Of a DNA stretch of 10,132 nt, positions 1 to 6,664 are shown piece by piece (position 1 is the first letter of the stretch; the number at the start of each line of letters is the position of its first letter). Source of the stretch: JBFJVZ01 sp041623895. GTDB lineage: Bacteria; Planctomycetota; Planctomycetia; Pirellulales; Pirellulaceae. The notes beneath the pieces are model-generated. The model was not told the DNA's origin. It was given only the letters and a program-made list of their open reading frames with translations, and made no database searches. The stretch covers positions 1 through 10,132 of the forward strand of contig JBFJVZ010000298.1 of assembly GCA_041623895.1 (NCBI GenBank), read 5' to 3'. Made by a program: the position numbers and the translations under genes.

Positions 1-7
1 CCAATAC

Positions 8-34
8 ATAGCGGAACTAAGGCTTTCGCGCTAT
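8..34. repeat. Imperfect palindrome, TAGCGGAA type
   Basis: The arms ATAGCG (8-13) and CGCTAT (29-34) are exact reverse complements. The stem continues inward with GAA (14-16) against TTC (25-27), leaving one bulged G at 28 and an 8-base loop. The left arm shares TAGCGGAA with a second palindrome near the right end of the window (9986-9993). It lies about 155 bases beyond the stop codon of the glycosyltransferase gene and has no T run, so it is not a standard intrinsic terminator. It may be a member of a dispersed intergenic palindrome family, but only a genome-wide count could show that. Confidence 0.4.
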
Positions 35-88
35 AGGGGCAAACGAATCTCCGGATGCAATTTCCGGGCTAAGCCGGACACTCTCCTT

Positions 89-101
89 GTCCTGGCCTAC
101 G
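89..101 (+). repeat. Single copy of GTCCTGGCCTACG repeat
   Basis: These 13 bases are identical and in the same orientation to positions 5175-5187, which form the right edge of the palindromic cluster in the other intergenic region. Here only one half-unit is present, without the matching inverted arm. The two copies lie just outside the three-gene block 189-4863. This may be a degenerate member of an intergenic repeat family. Confidence 0.5.
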
Positions 102-188
102 AGATATCTGAAAACAACAATCATGAAAACGAACCGCGGGGAAAGTCGGGTCAGACATGACGTGTCCTGGGGCGATACCCTGCCACTG

Positions 189-1421
189 CTACGCAGTTGT
201 GGCATGATTGTGACGAACGATTCTGCTGCGGCCCATTTTGCTGCTCGGCTTACCGCTGCGTCCCGCCCGGCTTTGAAACTGCTCGATGCAGTCATGAACA
301 AAAGCTTCGTTCTGTTTTAATACCTGTTCGACGGTAAAGCGTTCCATGACTCGACGTCGACCCGCTATGCCAATTCGCGCGGCAAGTTCGTCATCTCTCA
401 GTAGCTTGATGATTGCGGATGCAATGTCCTCGGGCCGACCGGGATCAACAAGCAGGCCATCTTCACCATCGTTGATCAGTTCCCTCCCACTGCCACGAGT
501 GGAATAGATGGTCGGACAGCCGAAAGCCATGGATTCCAATGGCGCTAACGCAAACGCCTCGGCATACGAGGGAAAGACGGCTGCCCGAGCGATGCTAAGT
601 TTTTGCAACAGCGTGTCGCGTGACACATGCCCGTGGAAGAAAACGTTGCCACCTGTTTCTTGCAGCTGTTCTTGCAGATACCTCTGGATCGACTGGCCGT
701 CGGCGGTTCGTCCATCTTTTCCAAAGACATGCAGCTCCGCGTCTGCCACAACGCTACAGACTTTCGGCCAGGCACGAATAAGAGAAACGATTCCTTTCTT
801 TTCAGTCAGCGTCCCGGTGTAGACGATTTGATTCGTCGACCGATCACTGCTTGGCTGCACGTCGGGTATTTCGACAAAGTTGTACAGAATGCCATCTGGT
901 TCGGTGGAAAGGTTAAACAGGTCCTTGGTGCGCTCCGCAGTGTACTTGCTGACTGAGCACCAGAAATCCGCGCGACGCATGCCCGCACGTTCAAGATAGA
1001 ACGTCGTCCGGTTTAACGGTCTTCCCAGCTCATCGGCAAAATAGGTGGCACAGCCATGCAGCCGGACAACAACCGGCACGGGAAATCTCGGCAGCCTCGC
1101 GGCCCATCCTTCGAAGTCGGGGAATTCGATGTAGTCGATCAAGCCTTGCTTGCACCACTGTCCGATCGTGCGATGCAACCGATATCGCGATGGAATCCAA
1201 CTGAATCGTCTTGGTGATCGTCGCATCCGCCACACGCGAACGCCCTGGTCTTCATCGTAGTCGGGCGCGGGATAATCGGGATGATACGTTCCGATCACCC
1301 GTACATCATGTCCATTGGCAACCAGCGCTCGGGCGAGCAGACGAGTAAACGTACCGATTCCGCCATGCGGTCCCGGCGGGTATTCGTTGCAAACGAAGCA
1401 GAGACGCAGTCGACCTTTCAT
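189..1421 (-). CDS. Glycosyltransferase family 4 (GT-B fold)
   Basis: This 410-residue protein is a probable retaining, nucleotide-sugar-dependent glycosyltransferase acting on the cytoplasmic side of the membrane in glycan assembly. The N-terminal acceptor-side domain opens with a hydrophobic strand and a glycine-rich loop (EYPPGPHGGIGTF, 13-25). The donor-binding domain begins at YTGTLTEKKG (201-210). The hallmark EX7E motif is present as E288 and E296, within PSYAEAFALAPLE, followed by the usual FGCPTIYS strand. HGHVSRDTLL (263-272) and DGLLVDPGRPEDIA (321-334) also fit GT4 (glycosyl transferases group 1). No signal peptide or membrane segment is seen. The tail after about residue 380 is basic, low in complexity and probably disordered. 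The start is ATG with only a weak GGA upstream; the stop is TAG. It is the last gene of a three-gene minus-strand block and lies 169 bases after the SGNH gene. Donor sugar and acceptor cannot be read from the sequence. Confidence 0.93.
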   Translation of the reverse strand: MKGRLRLCFVCNEYPPGPHGGIGTFTRLLARALVANGHDVRVIGTYHPDYPAPDYDEDQGVRVWRMRRSPRRFSWIPSRYRLHRTIGQWCKQGLIDYIEFPDFEGWAARLPRFPVPVVVRLHGCATYFADELGRPLNRTTFYLERAGMRRADFWCSVSKYTAERTKDLFNLSTEPDGILYNFVEIPDVQPSSDRSTNQIVYTGTLTEKKGIVSLIRAWPKVCSVVADAELHVFGKDGRTADGQSIQRYLQEQLQETGGNVFFHGHVSRDTLLQKLSIARAAVFPSYAEAFALAPLESMAFGCPTIYSTRGSGRELINDGEDGLLVDPGRPEDIASAIIKLLRDDELAARIGIAGRRRVMERFTVEQVLKQNEAFVHDCIEQFQSRAGRSGKPSSKMGRSRIVRHNHATTA

Positions 1422-1590
1422 TTTCCAGAACGCCCCATTGTTTACGGTCTAACGGTGCAGGCAGGTGAACCAATCAAATCGCTTGCGTTTGGTAATGATC
1501 GATCAAGCCAGTAAATCTTCGTGTGCTCCATCTGACGCCAACGCAGCACGCTGACTCGCGAAAACCGAATATACCCAAATCCGCCATGCA

Positions 1591-2937
1591 TCACTCTATC
1601 AGCGAATGGTCGGCACCGCGCTTGTTTCGGCTCGGTACCAGGTTTCGGGAAATCAGCTCCGCGGCGAGCGTCTCGCCGATAATCTGGTTGCCAGCGGGAG
1701 TGCAGTGGACGTCATCAGAGAAATTCTCGAGCGTTTTGGGAACGGCAGACGCCAGATCCACAAAGGGAATGTTCGCTTCGCCAGCGATTTCCCGTATGGC
1801 GGCATTGAACTGTGTCATCCCGTCGATCATCGAAGCAAGATCCGGGATACGATGCTCGACTTCGCAAAACATTTTCGGAAAAACAATCGCTGCAAGTTCC
1901 TCTTCCTCAAGGTCGCTGCGATAAAGGAATGGTTGCGAGGCCAAAACTAAACGAATGTCGGATGCCTGAGCGTACTTGACTATGTTTCGCATGTTCCTGC
2001 GGAACGCCGGCAGGCTCGGCCATTGGCGGATGCGAATCTCCCTGAGCTGGGCTGGTTTGCGGTCCCGAAGATCCGTAAACCAACACTCCTTGAACACGCG
2101 GGAAACGTGCTGAAAGCAGAAAAAGCTTGGCTGAGAACCGGTACGGTAAGCATCAACGAAGGCGCCCAGCGGACCGTAATAGTGTCCATAGTCGGACTGA
2201 TATTCCCTGATGGAAAACTTTTCCGGCGCGAAGCCACGGTACAGATCGTTGACCGCGTGATACAGAATGATCAAATCCGGATCAAAGTCTTCGATTGTCG
2301 ATTGCAGTTTCAATAAAGAATGCAGCGACGCGTGCCAGGGGCATCCGGCATTCTGGACCTCGAAAGTGGCCTCTTGATCGTATTGCTCCAGCTTCCGTTG
2401 CAACACGCGACAATGCGTTTGCTCGTAATCAACGTCTCCGCAGAAAACCGTCGATCCACCGACGACAAAGATGCGAAATGCCCCGGGCGGTTTTTTCAAT
2501 TCAATCTCTTCGCTACGAAAACCCCAGCGGTTTGTGTGCCGGATCTTGTCATTGGGCGGATTCACAATCTGCAAGAACGGATGATACGAGGCAAGCTTGG
2601 TTTCCCGAGCCTGCAATGCTGGGTGGGCACGTGCCCAGAGAATGGATTCCATCATCAGCAACCCGCTGATCGCGAACGCCAGAATCACAGCCACTTTGAA
2701 CGAGACCGACAACGCGATTCTGCGGCCCGAAGGAAACGTGACCTGCCGGGTTATCAGCAATTTCAGCAGGCACATCCAGCCGACAAATGTCGCGGCGGTA
2801 AGACAACCCAGCATGAGAAAATACCGCGTGTCGTATTTGCCTAAAATCGTGATGTTCGCAGCAGACGTGTGGAACCAGAAACCTGCAACCATCAGCAACG
2901 TGAGAATGATCGATGTTATCAGTGGGGCGCGAGTCAT
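1591..2937 (-). CDS. Membrane-anchored SGNH/GDSL hydrolase family protein
   Basis: This 448-residue protein has three predicted N-terminal membrane segments (about 4-22, 39-62 and 79-101) followed by an SGNH-type catalytic domain. Block I is GGST instead of GDS, with the nucleophile candidate Ser162 after the strand FRIFVV. The oxyanion glycine lies in QNAGCPW (Gly198), the block III asparagine in HAVND (Asn230), and the block V pair is Asp408/His411 in DDVHCTPAGN. The upstream RWGFR motif is typical of the SGNH proteins found in polysaccharide loci. These enzymes usually act as esterases or acyltransferases, so removing or moving acyl groups on a glycan is a fair guess, but the substrate is unknown. 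The reading frame extends upstream to a TTG at 3009. I prefer the ATG at 2937 because GGGA sits a few bases before it and the protein then opens directly with a membrane segment; the extra 24 residues look unstructured. It lies between the membrane-protein and glycosyltransferase genes on the same strand. Confidence 0.85.
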   Translation of the reverse strand: MTRAPLITSIILTLLMVAGFWFHTSAANITILGKYDTRYFLMLGCLTAATFVGWMCLLKLLITRQVTFPSGRRIALSVSFKVAVILAFAISGLLMMESILWARAHPALQARETKLASYHPFLQIVNPPNDKIRHTNRWGFRSEEIELKKPPGAFRIFVVGGSTVFCGDVDYEQTHCRVLQRKLEQYDQEATFEVQNAGCPWHASLHSLLKLQSTIEDFDPDLIILYHAVNDLYRGFAPEKFSIREYQSDYGHYYGPLGAFVDAYRTGSQPSFFCFQHVSRVFKECWFTDLRDRKPAQLREIRIRQWPSLPAFRRNMRNIVKYAQASDIRLVLASQPFLYRSDLEEEELAAIVFPKMFCEVEHRIPDLASMIDGMTQFNAAIREIAGEANIPFVDLASAVPKTLENFSDDVHCTPAGNQIIGETLAAELISRNLVPSRNKRGADHSLIE

Positions 2938-3012
2938 TGATTTCCCGCTTTGGACGGGGCTACTGGAGCAACTTGGTATAGCATGACGAGTGTAGCAACC
3001 ACGATACAACTA

Positions 3013-4863
3013 TTAATGACGAGCGATACTGCCCGGCTCGGTCGCTGGTACTTCAAATAGTGAGTAACGTCCGCAGCGGAACACGGGGAGATGTTCCGCG
3101 TTACTGTAGGGTCCTTCGACGATCACGTAACTAACTTTCCATGCTCGTGCCAACGCAAACATCTCGGCAAGATTCCATCGATTGTGCGTTTTTGTCGCAC
3201 GCAAGCTGTTAACGTACATCTGATTCTTTGCGGCCGATCCGGGATCCACCCACACGACATACGAGGCGTCCTCACTTAACGTGGTGCGCAACGCTCGAGT
3301 TCGAAAATTGGGTTTCGCCGGTGGCGTGATCAAGGTTGCCGTTTTGTCCGTGTTATCGCGGCACCAGTACTGAACGGTGTTCCAATCCGGGTCATTGTAG
3401 GCGCGATTCTTGGCGTAATCACGGTGCCGGGATACCGCCGCCGAGCACAGACAAAACATCATCAGGACCACGACCGCCGCGGGGAACAGGGACCGCTTGC
3501 GGCTGAGCAGTAGAGCCGCCGGAATCAGCGCACAGGAAACCACAACCGGAATCCCATCTTTAAACGACTCCAACGTTAAGTGGTCACCCCAGAACCACGC
3601 GAGCATGATCACACCGGCCAGAGCGGAAAGGAAGACGGTTGCGAAAGCGAGATCTTGGTGCAACGCGAGGTTCCTACCCCAGAGACGCGAATTCCACGAC
3701 AAAAACAGGGCGATTCCCACATAGCTGATAGCCAACGCCCAGATCGAATTGATAATCGTCAACAGCAAGAACGTCAGCAGAACGATCGTAGCGGTCGAGG
3801 GCTCTGCAATGGATTGTGCCGTGGTCCTGGCCAGCAGGACATACACCACAAGCATCACCCAAAAGAAAATTCGCATCGGCTGGAACAGCACCAGATGCGG
3901 GGACGTGGAAAATACAGCGGCGAGAGATAGCAGGAAGGCAAAACATGTGCCTGACAGAAGCCAGCCCGCCACCAACCGGGCATTTTTGTCCCAGCGGCAC
4001 AACCGCAAGTACGACAGCAAGGCCAAGCCAGCAATGCCGCCGAACTGCACCCATCCCTTCCAACCTTGATCAAACAATGATACATGCACGCTGCTGCGTT
4101 TGATTTCCACCAAAGCCTGGCTCTCGGCTGGAGTCAAGGAAGGAGGTGCGAAAAACTGGAAGTACATCACACAGCTACCTGCAAACAGCAAAGCACCTAA
4201 CGCCGTCGACTTCAAAGCGTCTTTGTCTAGCAGCAGAATTGGCGGCACTGCGACCAGTATGAGATGAAATGTCGGGAGCGGGTGCACGAACAAGGCTGCG
4301 CACAAGATAATCCACATCGTGATGTAGCTCTTTCGCAAGGCCAGGATCAGTGCAATGATTCCAAGCAGGAATTGGACTTCGTTGTGCCTGAGTACCGGGA
4401 ACGCCATTTCCGCTCCGCTCAACGGGAGGTGCGGCGTTTGGAAGGCCAGCCAAGGGGCCATGAGTAAAAACAGCCAAATGCTCTTCCCTAGTTGCTGTGC
4501 CAATAAATAAATCACAATCACGAGAGCGACACGAGATAGTGTGTACAAGAGATTCATCAACCCTGGCAGTGATTCGGCTGGGAACTGGCACAGCCGATAA
4601 AACTTTCCCAACGCCAAATAAAAGGCGCTTCGGTATTCTTTCAATGAATCGATAACGTGATCGTTTGGGAACAGCAGCGGGTCTGCCTGCTGTTGAACAA
4701 GCGCAAGATAGCGCCCGCTAGTCCCATGATCGTATAAGAATGGACTACCGAGACGGAAAAAACAGACAAAGATGACAATGGCCAAAAGATGCGTTGAAGA
4801 CGGACGCCAAGAGCTTGCCGTGCGCATCAGGGTGCTGGGGTATCTCAAGAGTTGTGCCGGCAT
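3013..4863 (-). CDS. Polytopic membrane protein, possible GT-C-like; C-terminal DUF6798-like domain
   Basis: This 616-residue protein has roughly 13 hydrophobic helices spread between residues 24 and 476, then a soluble C-terminal domain (about 480-616). After the first helix comes a polar loop with YDHGTSGRY (44-52) and DPLLFPNDHV (61-70). Acidic residues in the first non-cytoplasmic loop are a feature of GT-C sugar transferases. The C-terminal part contains PDWNTVQYWCRDNT (492-505) and TPPAKPNFRTRALRT (513-527). This pattern recalls the DUF6798-type membrane proteins of cyanobacteria and planctomycetes; that identification is from memory. Function is unknown. The neighbouring SGNH hydrolase and glycosyltransferase suggest a role in surface glycan assembly. 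ATG at 4863 is taken as the start; ATG at 4827 (residue 13) is an equally possible start, since neither has a clear ribosome binding site. The stop is TAA, 75 bases before the preferred SGNH start. Confidence 0.8.
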   Translation of the reverse strand: MPAQLLRYPSTLMRTASSWRPSSTHLLAIVIFVCFFRLGSPFLYDHGTSGRYLALVQQQADPLLFPNDHVIDSLKEYRSAFYLALGKFYRLCQFPAESLPGLMNLLYTLSRVALVIVIYLLAQQLGKSIWLFLLMAPWLAFQTPHLPLSGAEMAFPVLRHNEVQFLLGIIALILALRKSYITMWIILCAALFVHPLPTFHLILVAVPPILLLDKDALKSTALGALLFAGSCVMYFQFFAPPSLTPAESQALVEIKRSSVHVSLFDQGWKGWVQFGGIAGLALLSYLRLCRWDKNARLVAGWLLSGTCFAFLLSLAAVFSTSPHLVLFQPMRIFFWVMLVVYVLLARTTAQSIAEPSTATIVLLTFLLLTIINSIWALAISYVGIALFLSWNSRLWGRNLALHQDLAFATVFLSALAGVIMLAWFWGDHLTLESFKDGIPVVVSCALIPAALLLSRKRSLFPAAVVVLMMFCLCSAAVSRHRDYAKNRAYNDPDWNTVQYWCRDNTDKTATLITPPAKPNFRTRALRTTLSEDASYVVWVDPGSAAKNQMYVNSLRATKTHNRWNLAEMFALARAWKVSYVIVEGPYSNAEHLPVFRCGRYSLFEVPATEPGSIARH

Positions 4864-5230
4864 TCGAGATAGTATTGCTACGTATTCTGGCGGGGGCCCG
4901 AAAGATTGTATTTCCAGAATTCAGATCGGCTGGATACTGTAATAGGAAACCAGACGAAAGGTTGACGAAAGATCGCAGCAAGATACGCATGTACACTTCA
5001 CCAGGCGTGGTGGTGCGTTGAAACCAAAACTTCCAAGCCGCGCGGATTGTGGATGAGGGGATTGCGTGAGCGCTGCACGGCGGCTGGCAAGAGAATCGCC
5101 CCAGTGATTCCGCATCCAGTAAGTTTAGGCCAGGACCTGTCCTGCGACCCACATGCCAGGACTGGTCCTGGCCGGTCCTGGCCTACGTCTCGCGTCCCGA
5201 CGATACGTTCGCTCGCAGAGTGCGACGACT
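4864..5230. other. Non-coding region with palindromic repeats
   Basis: This 367-base gap lies after the DUF1501 stop and before the membrane-protein gene, both on the minus strand. Short open frames here show no recognisable protein and no plausible start signal. The right part (5126-5185) is the palindromic cluster described separately. Near the membrane-protein gene, the minus strand carries TACAAT (complement of 4905-4910) about 40 bases before the ATG. That would be a good -10 box, but no convincing -35 lies 17 bases upstream, so I do not call a promoter. No T-rich intrinsic terminator is visible. Confidence 0.6.
5126..5185. repeat. REP-like palindromic cluster (CAGGAC/GTCCTG units)
   Basis: Exact 12-base inverted arms enclose the element: TAGGCCAGGACC (5126-5137) and GGTCCTGGCCTA (5174-5185). 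Inside are two further palindromes: CAGGAC-CT-GTCCTG (5131-5144) and GCCAGGAC-TG-GTCCTGGC (5155-5172). The 6-base core occurs five times in 50 bases, in the order forward, reverse, forward, reverse, reverse. It begins about 45 bases beyond the DUF1501 stop and could fold in the mRNA as alternative hairpins or a branched structure. No T run follows on either strand, so a REP-type or mRNA-stabilising element fits better than an intrinsic terminator. The right arm is repeated once at 89-101. Confidence 0.75.
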
Positions 5231-6652
5231 CTAGCTCAAAATCTCGTCGATCACATTGCCGTGAACATCGGTTAAGCGGAAGTCACGACCTGAATAGCGG
5301 TACGTCAGCTGTTTGTGGTTGAGTCCCATTTGATGCAGCACGGTGGCGTGAAAATCGTGCAGCGGGACTTTGTGCTCCGCGACCGCCATCGCCAACTCAT
5401 CAGTTGAGCCGTAAGTCATTCCGCCGCGGAATCCGCCGCCAGCCAACCAGATCGTGTAGCCATCGATATGGTGATCGCGGCCGACTTTGTTGGGATCTTT
5501 TATCTTTTGTACTGTCGGCGTGCGTCCCATTTCGCCGCCCCAGATGACCAACGTCTCCGCCAGCATGCCGCGTTGCTTCAGATCGGTTAGCAGGGCCGCG
5601 ATCGGACGATCCGATTCGGCGGCCATCCGCGTGATGTTGCGAACGATTGATCCGTGATGATCCCAAGGTTGACCGGCGCCATGGTAACACTGGATGTAAC
5701 GCACTCCGCGTTCGGCCAGACGTCGGGCAAGCAGCAGATTTCGACCTTGGATCGAATCGCCGTACATCTGGCGAATGTGGCCCGGTTCCTGGTTTAAGTC
5801 GAACGCATCGGTGCCGGCAGTCTGCATCCTGTAAGCAAGTTCCATGGAATGGATGCGGCTTTCCAGACGTTCATCGCCCGGTCGCAGCGAGGCATGACGC
5901 CGATTCAGAAACTGCGTCAGCGCAACCTGTCCGCGTTGCGAGCCCACGCGGATATCCTTGCGGGTCAGATGGGGGACAATTTCTTTGCTGGGACTTTCGC
6001 TGTCGATATGACTTCCCTGATAGACACCGGGCAAAAACGCGCTGGTCCAGTTTCGTGACTGCGCCGTTGGCAAACCGCGCGGGCACAAGACAACAAAGCC
6101 CGGCAGTTCGTCGCTTTCATTGCCCAAGCCATACAACAACCACGAGCCAAGACTCGGACGTGGCAATGTGGAGTGGCCGCAGTTGGTCAGCAGTAACCCC
6201 GGCGTGTGATTGGCGATCTCGCCTTGCATCGATCGAATCACGCACAAATCGTCGGCATGTTTGGCGACGTTGGGATACAGTTCGCTGATCGGCAATCCGC
6301 TTTCACCGTGTCGCCCGAATTTAAATGGTGAACCAAAAATATCGCCGACACGATTTCGTTGAGTCGGTTGCAGCTGCGATTTGATCGATTCCGGCAACGG
6401 CTGGCCGTTCAAGCGGTTCAATTCCGGCTTGGGATCGAACGTGTCCATCTGTGACGGTCCGCCGTTCATGAACAGGTGAATGATCCGTTTGGCACGAGGC
6501 TGAAAATGCGGCTTCTTCTCCGACAGCGGTGAATCATCGGTCGAGCGCGGAGCAGCAGTTCCCTTTGCCGGTTGCCCGACCATTCCGGCCAAAGCCAGCC
6601 AGCCCAGGCTGGTTGATTGCAAGAGTTCCCGACGTGATGGCTTGGCAAACAT
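5231..6652 (-). CDS. DUF1501 domain-containing protein, Tat-exported
   Basis: This 473-residue protein has the full length expected of the planctomycete DUF1501 family, which is related to the sulfatase/alkaline-phosphatase fold. Residues 1-34 form a twin-arginine signal (SRREL with R7 and R8, hydrophobic stretch LGWLALAGMVG, then a small-residue region), so export of the folded protein is expected. Conserved motifs in order are NGGPSQMDTFDPK (63-75), PWDHHGS (329-335), WGGEMGRTP (371-379), GRDHH (391-395), GGGFRGG (405-411) and a C-terminal FHATVLHQMGL (434-444). The D, H and E residues in these motifs could bind metal by analogy with the superfamily, but I know of no demonstrated activity for this subgroup. 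The gene starts 12 bases after the stop of the DUF1549/DUF1553 gene and is almost certainly co-transcribed with it. The start is ATG and no strong ribosome binding site is visible; the stop is TAG. Confidence 0.93.
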   Translation of the reverse strand: MFAKPSRRELLQSTSLGWLALAGMVGQPAKGTAAPRSTDDSPLSEKKPHFQPRAKRIIHLFMNGGPSQMDTFDPKPELNRLNGQPLPESIKSQLQPTQRNRVGDIFGSPFKFGRHGESGLPISELYPNVAKHADDLCVIRSMQGEIANHTPGLLLTNCGHSTLPRPSLGSWLLYGLGNESDELPGFVVLCPRGLPTAQSRNWTSAFLPGVYQGSHIDSESPSKEIVPHLTRKDIRVGSQRGQVALTQFLNRRHASLRPGDERLESRIHSMELAYRMQTAGTDAFDLNQEPGHIRQMYGDSIQGRNLLLARRLAERGVRYIQCYHGAGQPWDHHGSIVRNITRMAAESDRPIAALLTDLKQRGMLAETLVIWGGEMGRTPTVQKIKDPNKVGRDHHIDGYTIWLAGGGFRGGMTYGSTDELAMAVAEHKVPLHDFHATVLHQMGLNHKQLTYRYSGRDFRLTDVHGNVIDEILS

Positions 6653-6664
6653 TATTTGTAACGC

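Noticed and set aside
64..77. CCGGGCTAAGCCGG as a terminator hairpin
   Set aside because: The arms overlap around a mismatch and the stem is at most four pairs, with no T run.
17..301. A 94-codon minus-strand frame running past the end of the glycosyltransferase gene
   Set aside because: It overlaps the glycosyltransferase 3' end in another frame and has no recognisable sequence or start signal.
1422..1590. Promoter or small RNA between the SGNH and glycosyltransferase genes
   Set aside because: The 169-base gap is long enough, but I found no paired -35/-10 boxes and no stable hairpin.
3823..3840. GGTCCTGGCCAGCAGGAC inside the membrane-protein gene, similar to the intergenic repeat core
   Set aside because: It lies in well-supported coding sequence, encodes a normal membrane helix segment and lacks the outer arms.
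4745..5152. A 135-codon minus-strand frame across the intergenic region, possibly a decayed gene
   Set aside because: It runs into the membrane-protein gene in a different frame and matches nothing I recognise; there is no evidence of a pseudogene.
5647..6288. A 213-codon plus-strand frame opposite DUF1501
   Set aside because: It is antisense to a clear DUF1501 gene, with arginine/serine-rich translation typical of a shadow frame.
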